Source: an uncultured Prevotella sp. (GTDB taxonomy: Bacteria > Bacteroidota > Bacteroidia > Bacteroidales > Bacteroidaceae). From it: a DNA stretch of 64,000 bases. Shown here in pieces: positions 32,753 through 40,247 of the stretch (positions are counted from its first letter, which is position 1; each line of letters opens with the position of its first letter). The stretch covers positions 1 to 64,000 of the forward strand of contig CAMCBZ010000007.1 of assembly GCA_945873145.1 (NCBI GenBank), given 5' to 3'. A program made the position numbers and the translations under genes. The notes beneath the pieces are model-generated. The model saw only the letters and a list, made by a program, of their open reading frames with translations. It did no database searches and was not told where the DNA came from.

Positions 32753-35170
32753 CTACTTCTTTTTGATGAGTACTTTCCAATAGTTGTCGACCTTCTCGGT
32801 GGAGAGCACGGTGTGTCCCTCGTTCTTCACGCTTCCCGGTACGTTTTGAATGGGCTGTCCGTCGTCGAGGAGAATCTCGAGCACCTGACCGCTCTTCATG
32901 GGAGTGAGCGCGATCTTCGTCTTGACGAAGTTCATCGGGCAGGCTACACCACGGAAGTCTTTCTTCACATCGGGTGCAGGTTCATCAGACGTAGAAGGCT
33001 TGGCTGTTGGCGCCGTTGTAGCAGGTGCTGTTGTCGGTGTAGCGGGCTTCTGCGTATCGGATGGCTGAGAAACAGCTGACTGTGGCTGTGTTGTTGCCGA
33101 AACTGTTTTGAACTGCAGGTTATCGTCCATACCCTTGTAGAGTTCGTTGAGCAAGTCGGCAAGATCATAGATAAGTGGCTGCTGGTCAGCGAGCGGCTCG
33201 TGGTTGCGGGCACGGTCAGTGAGCACGCTGAACTTTTGAGGAACGATGCCAGTGGCGATGAACTCTTTGAGGAAGCCGTTGTATACGTCGTCGTCGGTGC
33301 GCGGATCAATGCCACGCGTGACGAGAAGCATACGGTTCTCAGAGAACACGATATTGTGGAGCTCTTTCTCCAAGTCTTTGGCTGTACCAGAGGTGATAGC
33401 CTTGCGCTTCTCAGCGATCGTGTCCTGGTCGAGTTCTATGATGTCGAAGAGTCCGGCAGAGCACTCAGCCTGACCATATTTGATGAGGCTAAACTTCTCG
33501 TCATCCTCCCAGTCGTGATAAGCCTCGGGCTCCTCGGCGTAGGGTTTGACGGGCTTGTATTTCTCAAGCAACTGCTTTACTACTTCAGCACCATGCTTCA
33601 CGACATAGTCGTAATAGTCAGCAAAGTTGTCTTTCTCGGCGATGACATCTCTGAGGTAGTCCTCGACGAAACCGGGGAGGTGTCGTGCGGGGATGTATCC
33701 CACGCTGAGGTCAATCTCGTTGCGTCCCTTGAGTGGCAGCCATACCGTGTAGGCCGGGAACGGATCGTCGCCTACGCGACCGATACGTCCGCTAAAGCCG
33801 AGGTCAGCCCAGGTAGCATTGGCACAGATATTCGTACAGCCGTTCATCTTCAGCTCGAAGTCAGGGATGGCATCGAGGTCGAGGTCACTGGCAAGCAATT
33901 TCTTGGTGATAGCATTGATGGCCCCTTTTGGCAGGCAGATACCCAAGCGGCAGGTGTCGGCACCGGTGCACGATGTGAAGTTCGTGACTACCACGGGATA
34001 GTCGACCTGATAGTCGCCCAGGCGCTTGAAGAAATGGTAGATGTTGGGCAGATATTCCTCAGGGATATTGCGCACCTGTATTTGCTCACGTTTGGTGAAG
34101 CGAATGACGTCGTTGCCATAGTTGCCCAGGTAGTCAGCCACCTCAGCAAAGAACTCAGGGCGGTTGTTGCCATGGTCAACGGGCAGATAGGCAAACCACA
34201 GGTTCTCACGCTTTCCCTCATCAGTGGTTTGTGCGTGGGCATAGCGCCGTTTCCAGCGAAGATACTCCTCGCTGTCGTCTTTCTCTGGCGCAAAGTCGGG
34301 GCGATGATGTTCGAGGGGCAGTGTCGGCACGAAGAAGTCGAGGGCTCCGTCTTTCTTCAGTTCGTTGAACTCTTCGAGATAGAGTCGTTTGGCCTCCTCT
34401 TCACCATATTTATAGAACACGTAGCGCATACGTGCCTTGTGGCGGTTGCGGCGATTACCGTATTTGTTGAACCAGTTTTTCAGAGCTTTGGCAGCGCGAT
34501 AGAGATCCACCTCTGGCAGGAAGTCAAAGACCTGCCAACCCGTGTGTGGATTCGGAGCCGTACTGCCGGCGATGAGCACGCGGTAGCCCCGTTGTCCGTC
34601 GACAATCCTTGCCTGCAATCCGAAGTCAGCCACAAAAGAGTAGTGTGCGTCCTGCTCGTTGTAGTCCATGGCCACCTTATATTTTCGTGGCATGGTGAAC
34701 GAGTCGCGTTCAGCGATGAGGCGAGAGGTGAGTTCCTCCACAACTGGGTAGACATCAAAAGCCTCCTCGGCCACCAGTCCGCTTCGGTCGTTGACCATCA
34801 TGTTGCGAACCGTGTTACCACCGCCACCGGCTGTGGAGAGTCCTACCTTTTCGAGTTTGCGCAGTGCGGGAACAGTGTCGCGCAGGTCGACGTTATGAAT
34901 TTGTATCTCTTGACGTGTGGTGATATGCAGGTGCGAAGTGGATACCAGTCGCCCCACATAAGCCACCTCGGCAAGTTGCTTGGGAGTGATAAGTCCGCCT
35001 GCGCACCGTACGCGGAGCATATAGTGCTCGTTTTTGCGTTGCTCATAGATGCCCATGGGCACGCGGTTGCTTTTCAGTTCACCGGCTTTGATCTCACCGG
35101 CCTGATATTTTTTGATCAGTGACTCGGTGTAGTCCAAGTCGCTATTGAGTGTGGAAGGTATGCGGTACAT
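32753..35170 (-). CDS. sulfite reductase fused to a C-terminal TusA domain
   Basis: 805 residues. Residues 1 to about 540 are a ferredoxin-type sulfite/nitrite reductase haemoprotein: two ferredoxin-like halves, HLHITTRQEIQIHN, and the siroheme-4Fe-4S cysteines Cys401, Cys407, Cys445 and Cys449 (C-x5-C and C-x3-C). A helical region (about 560-685) and a Pro/Thr/Ala-rich linker (about 690-737) lead to a TusA/SirA domain (738-805, DFRGVACPMNF) with the sulfur-carrying Cys744. So the enzyme that makes sulfide also carries a persulfide-relay domain. It lies in one operon with a sulfur-carrier protein, its E1 and a JAMM peptidase. Confidence 0.93.
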   Translation of the reverse strand: MYRIPSTLNSDLDYTESLIKKYQAGEIKAGELKSNRVPMGIYEQRKNEHYMLRVRCAGGLITPKQLAEVAYVGRLVSTSHLHITTRQEIQIHNVDLRDTVPALRKLEKVGLSTAGGGGNTVRNMMVNDRSGLVAEEAFDVYPVVEELTSRLIAERDSFTMPRKYKVAMDYNEQDAHYSFVADFGLQARIVDGQRGYRVLIAGSTAPNPHTGWQVFDFLPEVDLYRAAKALKNWFNKYGNRRNRHKARMRYVFYKYGEEEAKRLYLEEFNELKKDGALDFFVPTLPLEHHRPDFAPEKDDSEEYLRWKRRYAHAQTTDEGKRENLWFAYLPVDHGNNRPEFFAEVADYLGNYGNDVIRFTKREQIQVRNIPEEYLPNIYHFFKRLGDYQVDYPVVVTNFTSCTGADTCRLGICLPKGAINAITKKLLASDLDLDAIPDFELKMNGCTNICANATWADLGFSGRIGRVGDDPFPAYTVWLPLKGRNEIDLSVGYIPARHLPGFVEDYLRDVIAEKDNFADYYDYVVKHGAEVVKQLLEKYKPVKPYAEEPEAYHDWEDDEKFSLIKYGQAECSAGLFDIIELDQDTIAEKRKAITSGTAKDLEKELHNIVFSENRMLLVTRGIDPRTDDDVYNGFLKEFIATGIVPQKFSVLTDRARNHEPLADQQPLIYDLADLLNELYKGMDDNLQFKTVSATTQPQSAVSQPSDTQKPATPTTAPATTAPTAKPSTSDEPAPDVKKDFRGVACPMNFVKTKIALTPMKSGQVLEILLDDGQPIQNVPGSVKNEGHTVLSTEKVDNYWKVLIKKK

Positions 35171-35262
35171 GTTATTTCGTCATTTTATTCATTCATCATC
35201 CAACATTGGATCATTCATCACCCAACATTGGAATCATTCAACATTCATCATTCATCCTTCAT
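35171..35262 (-). repeat. heptamer repeat between the JAMM and sulfite reductase genes
   Basis: Coding-strand units GATGAAT, GATGAAT, GTTGAAT, then GTTGGGT, GATGAAT, GTTGGAT, GATGAAT. The array starts at the stop codon of the JAMM gene (GGA TGA ATG) and ends near the sulfite reductase start. Confidence 0.75.
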
Positions 35263-35644
35263 AATGACTTTCTTTGTCCACGACTTCACCTTTTAGAATC
35301 TTGAAGGAGTTGAGGTGAATGCCGTCGTGGAGCGAAAGAATAGCATAGCGGATGGTAGGATCATTAGCCAATCGTATGTCCTCTTGCGAGGGCCGTGAAG
35401 GACTGGCTGGATGAGAATGCCAGTTAGCGAGAATCTTCAGATGCTTGGAACGAGCGTATTTCAAGGCAGCGAACTGATCCTTAGGCGCAAAGGAGAAGTG
35501 CTCCGAACTGTGATCGATATTCTCCATCCAATAGTTCTCGGTCACCACGCCGTCGTTGCCGAGCAGATAGCCGCAGGTCTCGATGGGAGCGTCTTTCTGC
35601 GCTTGTGCAATCATTTGTTTGATGACATCATCGTTGATTTTCAT
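35252..35644 (-). CDS. JAMM/MPN+ metallopeptidase of the sulfur-carrier (Mec+/HcyD) type
   Basis: 130 residues from the ATG at 35642-35644; the longer frame overlaps thiF. The full JAMM motif is present: Glu22 (PIETCGYLLG), His76 and His78 in HSHP, Ser86 and Asp89 (H-x-H-x7-S-x2-D). Family knowledge: small bacterial JAMM proteins next to ThiS-like carriers (Mec+ in Mycobacterium, HcyD in Wolinella) trim the carrier or release the amino acid made on it. Here it sits between the ThiF-like gene (46 bases upstream) and the sulfite reductase. The carrier ends in residues beyond Gly-Gly, giving it a plausible substrate. Confidence 0.88.
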   Translation of the reverse strand: MKINDDVIKQMIAQAQKDAPIETCGYLLGNDGVVTENYWMENIDHSSEHFSFAPKDQFAALKYARSKHLKILANWHSHPASPSRPSQEDIRLANDPTIRYAILSLHDGIHLNSFKILKGEVVDKESHYEG

Positions 35645-35690
35645 GGTGCTGTATATTATAAATAGGTGTGGGAGACAGTGGTGTGAATGC

Positions 35691-36494
35691 TTAGTGCAGG
35701 TCGCAAGCCGTCTGCTCGTAGTCGATGAGATGGTCGATGGTAGGATGTTCACCACAGATCTCACAGTTGGGCCGGCGTTTCACCTTGATCGTACGGAAGT
35801 TCATCGTCTTGGCGTCGAAGGTAAGCAGGCGGTTGGTGAGCAGTTCGCCCACGCCAAGGATATATTTCAGCGCTTCGACAGCCTGTATGGTTCCCAACAT
35901 GCCGGCGATGGCACCGAGCACTCCTGCCTGTGAGCAGGTGGGTACGGCTCCGGCTGGTGGCGGCTCCTTGAAGAAGCAACGGTAGCAGGCTGAGCCCGGC
36001 ACATGGGTAAACGTCTGACCGCGGAAGCGCAGGATGCCGCCATGACTAAAAGCCTTGCCGAGCATCACGCAGGCGTCGTTGATGAGGAACTTCACGGGGA
36101 AGTTGTCTGTGCCGTCGATGACGAAATCCCATGGCTCAATGATCTTTTTGGCATTGGATGAGTCCATGAACTCATGGTAGGTGGTCACCTCTACATCGGG
36201 GTTGATGGCGAGCATCTTCTCTTTTGCACTCTCCACTTTAGGCTGTCCCACGTCTTTGGTGAAGTGGATGATCTGCCGTTGCAGGTTGCTCAAGTCCACT
36301 ACATCAGCGTCTACAATGCCGATATGTCCTACGCCAGCCGCAGCCAGATACATGGCAGCTGGCGCTCCTAAACCACCGGCACCGACGATGAGCACGCGAG
36401 CGTTGAGAATTTTCTCCTGGCCTTCCAGTCCCACATCCTGCAAGAGAATATGTCGGCTGTAGCGCTCTATCTGGTCTTCTGTCAAATCTATCAT
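35691..36494 (-). CDS. ThiF/MoeB-like E1 enzyme activating a sulfur carrier
   Basis: 267 residues. The ATP-binding loop is VGAGGLG (about 37-43). DADVVDLSNLQRQ and DGTDNFPVKFLIND are E1 signatures. Zinc cysteines are Cys170/Cys173 and Cys244/Cys247; the conserved crossover cysteine is Cys187 (VPTCSQAG). It adenylates the C-terminal glycine of the carrier. It has no rhodanese domain, so sulfur must come from elsewhere, possibly the TusA domain of the sulfite reductase. Its ATG overlaps the stop of the carrier gene (ATGA). Not thiamine or molybdopterin specific by context. Confidence 0.92.
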   Translation of the reverse strand: MIDLTEDQIERYSRHILLQDVGLEGQEKILNARVLIVGAGGLGAPAAMYLAAAGVGHIGIVDADVVDLSNLQRQIIHFTKDVGQPKVESAKEKMLAINPDVEVTTYHEFMDSSNAKKIIEPWDFVIDGTDNFPVKFLINDACVMLGKAFSHGGILRFRGQTFTHVPGSACYRCFFKEPPPAGAVPTCSQAGVLGAIAGMLGTIQAVEALKYILGVGELLTNRLLTFDAKTMNFRTIKVKRRPNCEICGEHPTIDHLIDYEQTACDLH

Positions 36495-36703
36495 AAGCTG
36501 CCTCCTCCCATAAAATAGAGGAAGTCCACGTGGTCGCCTTCCTTGATTTGTGTCTTGTCGTAGTCCTCCTTTTCCACAAACTCCTCGTTGACCTGCACGG
36601 TCACCATTTCTGGCTGAAACACTTTGTTCAGCTTGATGAGCTCGCTGAGTGTCAGCGGCAGTGTCACGTTTTGCTTTTCGTCGTTTACGATAATCTGTGC
36701 CAT
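36491..36703 (-). CDS. ThiS/MoaD-like sulfur-carrier protein with C-terminal extension
   Basis: 70 residues, the usual size of ThiS. It has a ubiquitin-like fold pattern (LTLSELIKL; MVTVQVNEEFV; IKEGDHVDFLYFMGGG). The tail is Gly66-Gly67-Gly68-Ser69-Leu70, so the diglycine is not terminal. ThiS and MoaD normally end in GG, so this carrier should need trimming, fitting the JAMM peptidase encoded two genes on. It is first in the operon carrier-E1-JAMM-sulfite reductase-siroheme synthase. No THI-box riboswitch and no other thiamine gene lie nearby, which argues for cysteine, homocysteine or other sulfur metabolism. Confidence 0.88.
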   Translation of the reverse strand: MAQIIVNDEKQNVTLPLTLSELIKLNKVFQPEMVTVQVNEEFVEKEDYDKTQIKEGDHVDFLYFMGGGSL

Positions 36704-36768
36704 AATGCTATATTTTGATGTTTTTGTTGCGTGATTGAAGCAATACAACTTTCGTTGATTTCTGCTTG

Positions 36769-36776
36769 CAAAGTTC
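36769..36776 (-). promoter_or_regulatory. -7 box GAACTTTG of the sulfur-carrier operon
   Basis: One mismatch to TAnnTTTG, 65 bases upstream of the carrier ATG and exactly 22 bases from the edge of the box at 36799-36816. The weak -7 fits activator dependence. Confidence 0.65.
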
Positions 36777-36798
36777 GCTATTTTTTGCATGGTATGTA

Positions 36799-36862
36799 AT
36801 ACCCCTCTATCGGTATATTGCCATCCCACGATTGTGGTAGGCATCTACTCTAACTATGGTAT
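36799..36862. promoter_or_regulatory. three-box operator array between the carrier operon and the TonB receptor
   Basis: The box facing the carrier operon (36799-36816) reads ATACCGATAGAGGGGTAT on the minus strand. The middle box (36823-36839) reads TACCACAATCGTGGGAT on the minus strand. The box facing the receptor (36845-36862) reads CTACTCTAACTATGGTAT on the plus strand. Centres are 23.5 and 22.5 bases apart. Both outer boxes lie exactly 22 bases from their -7 elements. Confidence 0.85.
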
Positions 36863-36884
36863 TGTCTGTTTACGATTATTGGCA

Positions 36885-36892
36885 TAACTTTG
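36885..36892 (+). promoter_or_regulatory. -7 box TAACTTTG of the TonB receptor
   Basis: A perfect TAnnTTTG match, with TTG at 36862-36864 as a possible -33 (20-base spacing). Exactly 22 bases separate it from the operator box ending at 36862. Confidence 0.8.
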
Positions 36893-36947
36893 CACTTTGT
36901 TAGGCTTTGACAATCGAAGAGCCCAGTATATCATCAAAATAGAAAGC

Positions 36948-38996
36948 ATGAAGCATAGACAAAGCACTACACCTCTTTTATTATTATTTGTCTCGTTGCC
37001 CTTGGCTGCCCAAACCGACAGTGTGGCAAAGCAACGCGTCTATAGTCTCAATCCCGTGGTGGTCACAGGTACTGGGCATCATCAGCGTCTGCGTGCTGCC
37101 ATCAGTCCCGTGGAGGTGATCGGGCAGGGGAGTATTCTCTCGGCTTCGCCTCGGCTGTTCCAGGATGTTGTGGTCAGGCAGTTGCCCCAACTTTCTATCT
37201 CACCCAATTCCACAGGCGCCTATCTGCGGCTCAACGGACTGAGCAACAAATATGCGCTTATCCTCGTCAATGGCAAGCGGCTCATCGGTGACATTTCGGG
37301 CAATGTCAATCTCAACCGTATCGACATGACCAACGTGCGGCGCATAGAGGTGCTCGACGGAGCCGCCTCGTCGCTCTATGGCAGTGATGCCATCGGTGGC
37401 GTGGTCAACATCATCACGCAGCAGGAGGCCACAAAGCCTTTCTCGTTTTCCTCTGACATGAGGGTGTCGGCCCACGGACAGTTTCGTCAGGCTGCCAACG
37501 TACAACTGGACTTTCATGGCTTTAGCAGTCTGACCTCGTTCTCTCACGACCAGAGCAGCTATTATCGCAACAATCCCTTGACTTATAAGAGTGGTACAGA
37601 AGGAGAGACTTACCAGTCGCTGGCCCCGCTGTCCTCGGGTTGGCGTAGCAATCTCGTTACCCAGCGCTTTGCCTATGACAGTCATCATGCACTCAGTCTC
37701 TTTGCCGAGGGAAGCTATAACTGGCATAAGACGGTGAGGCCCGAGACACAGGCAGACGTGGCCGGTGGCTTTGACTATGAACTGCGCGCTGAAGCCTGGC
37801 GGTGGGATGCGGGCGCCACCTATCGTCTTTCTCCCAAGAACAGCCTGCAACTGCGTTTCGACGGCGACCATTATACCTATGGTAACGAGTATGATGTTGC
37901 TACCAAGCAATATGCTGTAGGTGATTATGTGCGCAAGAAGACGCAACGGCTCTACGAAGGTGAACTGAAAGGAGTGTTCTCGCTTTTGCAAGGTGCGACG
38001 ACCATTGCAGGAGTGGACTGGCAAAACAGTTTCCTTGATGCCGTTTCGGGCAGTGTCAACCGACATGTGTACACTTGGGCTGGATACCTGCAGCACGAGC
38101 AACCGCTGACCAAGCGGTTGAAGGCTCTGGCAGGTCTGCGCTATACCTATCACGAGACCTTCGGCAACAACCTAACGCCTAAGGTGGCTCTGCTCTACAA
38201 CTACGATCATTTGCAGTTGCGGGCCTCGTACAGCCGTGGCTATCGCGCGCCTGGACTCGACGAACTCTATTACCATTACTACACTTTCGTTCGCAACTTC
38301 CCCACGCTGACGATTGGCAACAGTAAGCTCAAGGCCGAGACCAGCGACTATTTCTCGTTCAACGCGGAATATCAGTCACGCCAATGGAGCGTCGGCGTTA
38401 CGGCCTTCGTCAACAATATCCACGATATGATCGTCAAGACAATTATCGACGTCAACGCCAATGAGCTTGCTGCTCTCCGCCGCGACTTCCCGGAGATTAC
38501 CGACGCTCAGGCTACGAAGATCACGCACTATAACCGTTACGACAACAGCGACCGTGGGCGCGTTTACGGCTTGCGAGCCCATTTCATGGTTGAACCAGTC
38601 GACGGACTTAGCCTCTTTGCCAACTACAGCTATATCTTGGCACGCCAAGAGTCCGAGGGAATATGGTCTAACGTGGAGCGTAGCATTCGCAACACCGTGA
38701 CGTTAGGCGCTGACTATTCTCATCGCTGGGGACGCTACACGCTTGGTCTCCATGCCGACGGACGCCTGCAAAGCAAGACCTATTATCCCGCACCCTACGA
38801 GGATGCGCCGGGATATGGCCTGTGGAATATCTCCACCACGCATACGTTCCGGCTTCATGGCTTTGAGCTCATTCCGAGTTTGGGCGTAGACAATGTCTTC
38901 AATACCCGCGACCGGCGTATCGACAGCACGTTGCGGAGATATTCCAACTTTTCCTCAGGGACAACGATTGTTGCGGGACTGAGGATCAAATATTAG
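36948..38996 (+). CDS. TonB-dependent receptor (BtuB/siderophore-type)
   Basis: 682 residues from the ATG at 36948; a TTG 17 codons earlier lies too close to the -7 box. The signal peptide ends LAAQ. The TonB-box/plug start is YSLNPVVVTGTGHHQRL, and the plug has RLNGLSNKYALILVNGKRL and LDGAASSLYGSDAIGGVVNIIT. A barrel with FRAPGLDELYY-like YRAPGLDELYY ends in the expected aromatic strand. The size and plug are like BtuB and siderophore receptors. No cobalamin riboswitch is visible upstream. The sulfur-type operator box links it to sulfur supply; the cargo may be cobalamin, an organosulfur compound or an iron chelate. Confidence 0.87.
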   Translation: MKHRQSTTPLLLLFVSLPLAAQTDSVAKQRVYSLNPVVVTGTGHHQRLRAAISPVEVIGQGSILSASPRLFQDVVVRQLPQLSISPNSTGAYLRLNGLSNKYALILVNGKRLIGDISGNVNLNRIDMTNVRRIEVLDGAASSLYGSDAIGGVVNIITQQEATKPFSFSSDMRVSAHGQFRQAANVQLDFHGFSSLTSFSHDQSSYYRNNPLTYKSGTEGETYQSLAPLSSGWRSNLVTQRFAYDSHHALSLFAEGSYNWHKTVRPETQADVAGGFDYELRAEAWRWDAGATYRLSPKNSLQLRFDGDHYTYGNEYDVATKQYAVGDYVRKKTQRLYEGELKGVFSLLQGATTIAGVDWQNSFLDAVSGSVNRHVYTWAGYLQHEQPLTKRLKALAGLRYTYHETFGNNLTPKVALLYNYDHLQLRASYSRGYRAPGLDELYYHYYTFVRNFPTLTIGNSKLKAETSDYFSFNAEYQSRQWSVGVTAFVNNIHDMIVKTIIDVNANELAALRRDFPEITDAQATKITHYNRYDNSDRGRVYGLRAHFMVEPVDGLSLFANYSYILARQESEGIWSNVERSIRNTVTLGADYSHRWGRYTLGLHADGRLQSKTYYPAPYEDAPGYGLWNISTTHTFRLHGFELIPSLGVDNVFNTRDRRIDSTLRRYSNFSSGTTIVAGLRIKY

Positions 38997-39011
38997 CAGA
39001 GAGGATTGATG

Positions 39012-39118
39012 CTATAGGAGGCATAGAATCTATAGAGGCATAGAATCTATAGAGGCTATAGAATCTATAGAGACTATAGAATCTATAGAGACTATAGAAA
39101 ATATAGGAATCATAGAAA
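39012..39118. repeat. tandem 17-18 bp repeat rich in ATAG
   Basis: Four near-identical units (39021-39037, 39038-39054, 39055-39072, 39073-39090) read CATAGAATCTATAGAGG or TATAGAATCTATAGAGA; a decayed unit follows. Each unit contains the palindrome AGAATCTATAG-type core. It lies just after the TonB receptor stop. Confidence 0.85.
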
Positions 39119-39125
39119 AAGAAAC

Positions 39126-39165
39126 AGAGGATAGAGTCGTTGGATTCTATCCTCTTTTTCTTTTT
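39126..39165 (+). terminator. rho-independent terminator after the TonB receptor
   Basis: The stem AGAGGATAGA/TCTATCCTCT (39126-39155) runs into a T-rich tract. It overlaps the final codons of the convergent permease gene. Confidence 0.85.
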
Positions 39166-40184
39166 AGCAACACGCTGACGACCACCGGAGCACCAACGAG
39201 CGCCGTCACAGAGTTGACTGGGAGCACGCCCTCGTAGCCCGGCATGCGGGCGACCAAATTGCAGAAGAGAGCCAGCAAAGCTCCCGTGAGCAGACAGGCT
39301 GGTACCAGCAGACGGTGACTACCCGTCTGCAGAGCTCCACGACACAGATGAGGCACAGCGAGACCAATGAATAGAATAGGACCGCAATAGGCGGTGACGA
39401 TGGCTACGATGGTACCACTGAAAAGGATGACCAGGGCGCGTGCCTTGCGAATGTTCAACCCTAAATTGCGGGCGTAGCTGTCACCAAGCAAGAGCTGGTC
39501 CATGGGCTTTACCATGAAAAAGGTGAGTGGCAACAGAATAGCCATGACAGAAACAAACAGAGTGACCTCGTCGCCAGAGACGCGTGAGAAGCTGCCCAAG
39601 CCCCAGATGACATATTCGCGCACGTCGTCGTCGTTGGCAAAGAACTTCAACACGCCGATGGCCGCATTGGCTATGTAGCCAATCATCACACCGATGATGA
39701 GCAACGTTACCGTGTTCTCGACACGGCGGGCGATGAGCGTCATCAGCAGAAGTGTGGCCATAGAGCCGAGAATCGCCGCCGTTGTCAGCGCTATATTGCC
39801 GAGAAAGCCAAGACTGCTTAGGGCGACAGTGCCCAAAGCACCGGCCAGCAGGACGACTAAGGCGACACCGAGCGAGGCTCCCGATGTGATGCCCAAGACC
39901 GAAGGACCCGCCAAAGGATTGTGGAAAACGGTTTGCATCTGCAAGCCAGACACAGCCAGACCTGCTCCGGCTACCACGGCAGTCAGTGCTTGTGGCAGTC
40001 GGGAACTCAGGATGATATTGCGGTGGATGGTGCCGAGGGCAGTCTCCTCACCGCCATGAAAGAGAATGTCTATCGTCTCGTGCAAAGAAATGGGAACAGA
40101 GCCCCACAGCAGGTTCATGATAAACAACAGCACTAAGCCGACAGTGAGTAAGACAAAAGTTGCGATAGGATTGCGGTGCATCAT
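39147..40184 (-). CDS. FecCD/BtuC-type ABC transporter permease
   Basis: 345 residues from the ATG at 40182-40184 (MMHRNP; a second ATG is the next codon). It has about ten hydrophobic segments and the FecCD hallmarks AGAGLAVSGLQMQTVFHNPLAGPSVLGITSGASLG and GPILFIGLAVPHLCR. It works with the binding protein encoded just upstream (64-base gap) and probably with the ATPase at 26176. It imports iron chelate, haem or cobalamin across the inner membrane. Confidence 0.93.
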   Translation of the reverse strand: MMHRNPIATFVLLTVGLVLLFIMNLLWGSVPISLHETIDILFHGGEETALGTIHRNIILSSRLPQALTAVVAGAGLAVSGLQMQTVFHNPLAGPSVLGITSGASLGVALVVLLAGALGTVALSSLGFLGNIALTTAAILGSMATLLLMTLIARRVENTVTLLIIGVMIGYIANAAIGVLKFFANDDDVREYVIWGLGSFSRVSGDEVTLFVSVMAILLPLTFFMVKPMDQLLLGDSYARNLGLNIRKARALVILFSGTIVAIVTAYCGPILFIGLAVPHLCRGALQTGSHRLLVPACLLTGALLALFCNLVARMPGYEGVLPVNSVTALVGAPVVVSVLLKRKRG

Positions 40185-40247
40185 GTGCGTGATTTTCAAT
40201 TCAGAGTCAGCAGAGCAAGAATCATACCAACTGTTGAAGCATAGCGA

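Noticed and set aside
33200..35122. 640-codon open frame on the plus strand opposite the sulfite reductase gene
   Set aside because: It is exactly antisense to a well-recognised gene, its translation shows no family features, and stop-poor complements are common in these codon-biased genes.
36703..36948. Cobalamin or THI-box riboswitch upstream of the TonB receptor or the ThiS-like gene
   Set aside because: No B12-box or THI-box core was found, and the short leaders leave no room for either.
39012..39118. CRISPR-like array
   Set aside because: Units are directly adjacent with no spacers of unique sequence and no cas genes are in the window.
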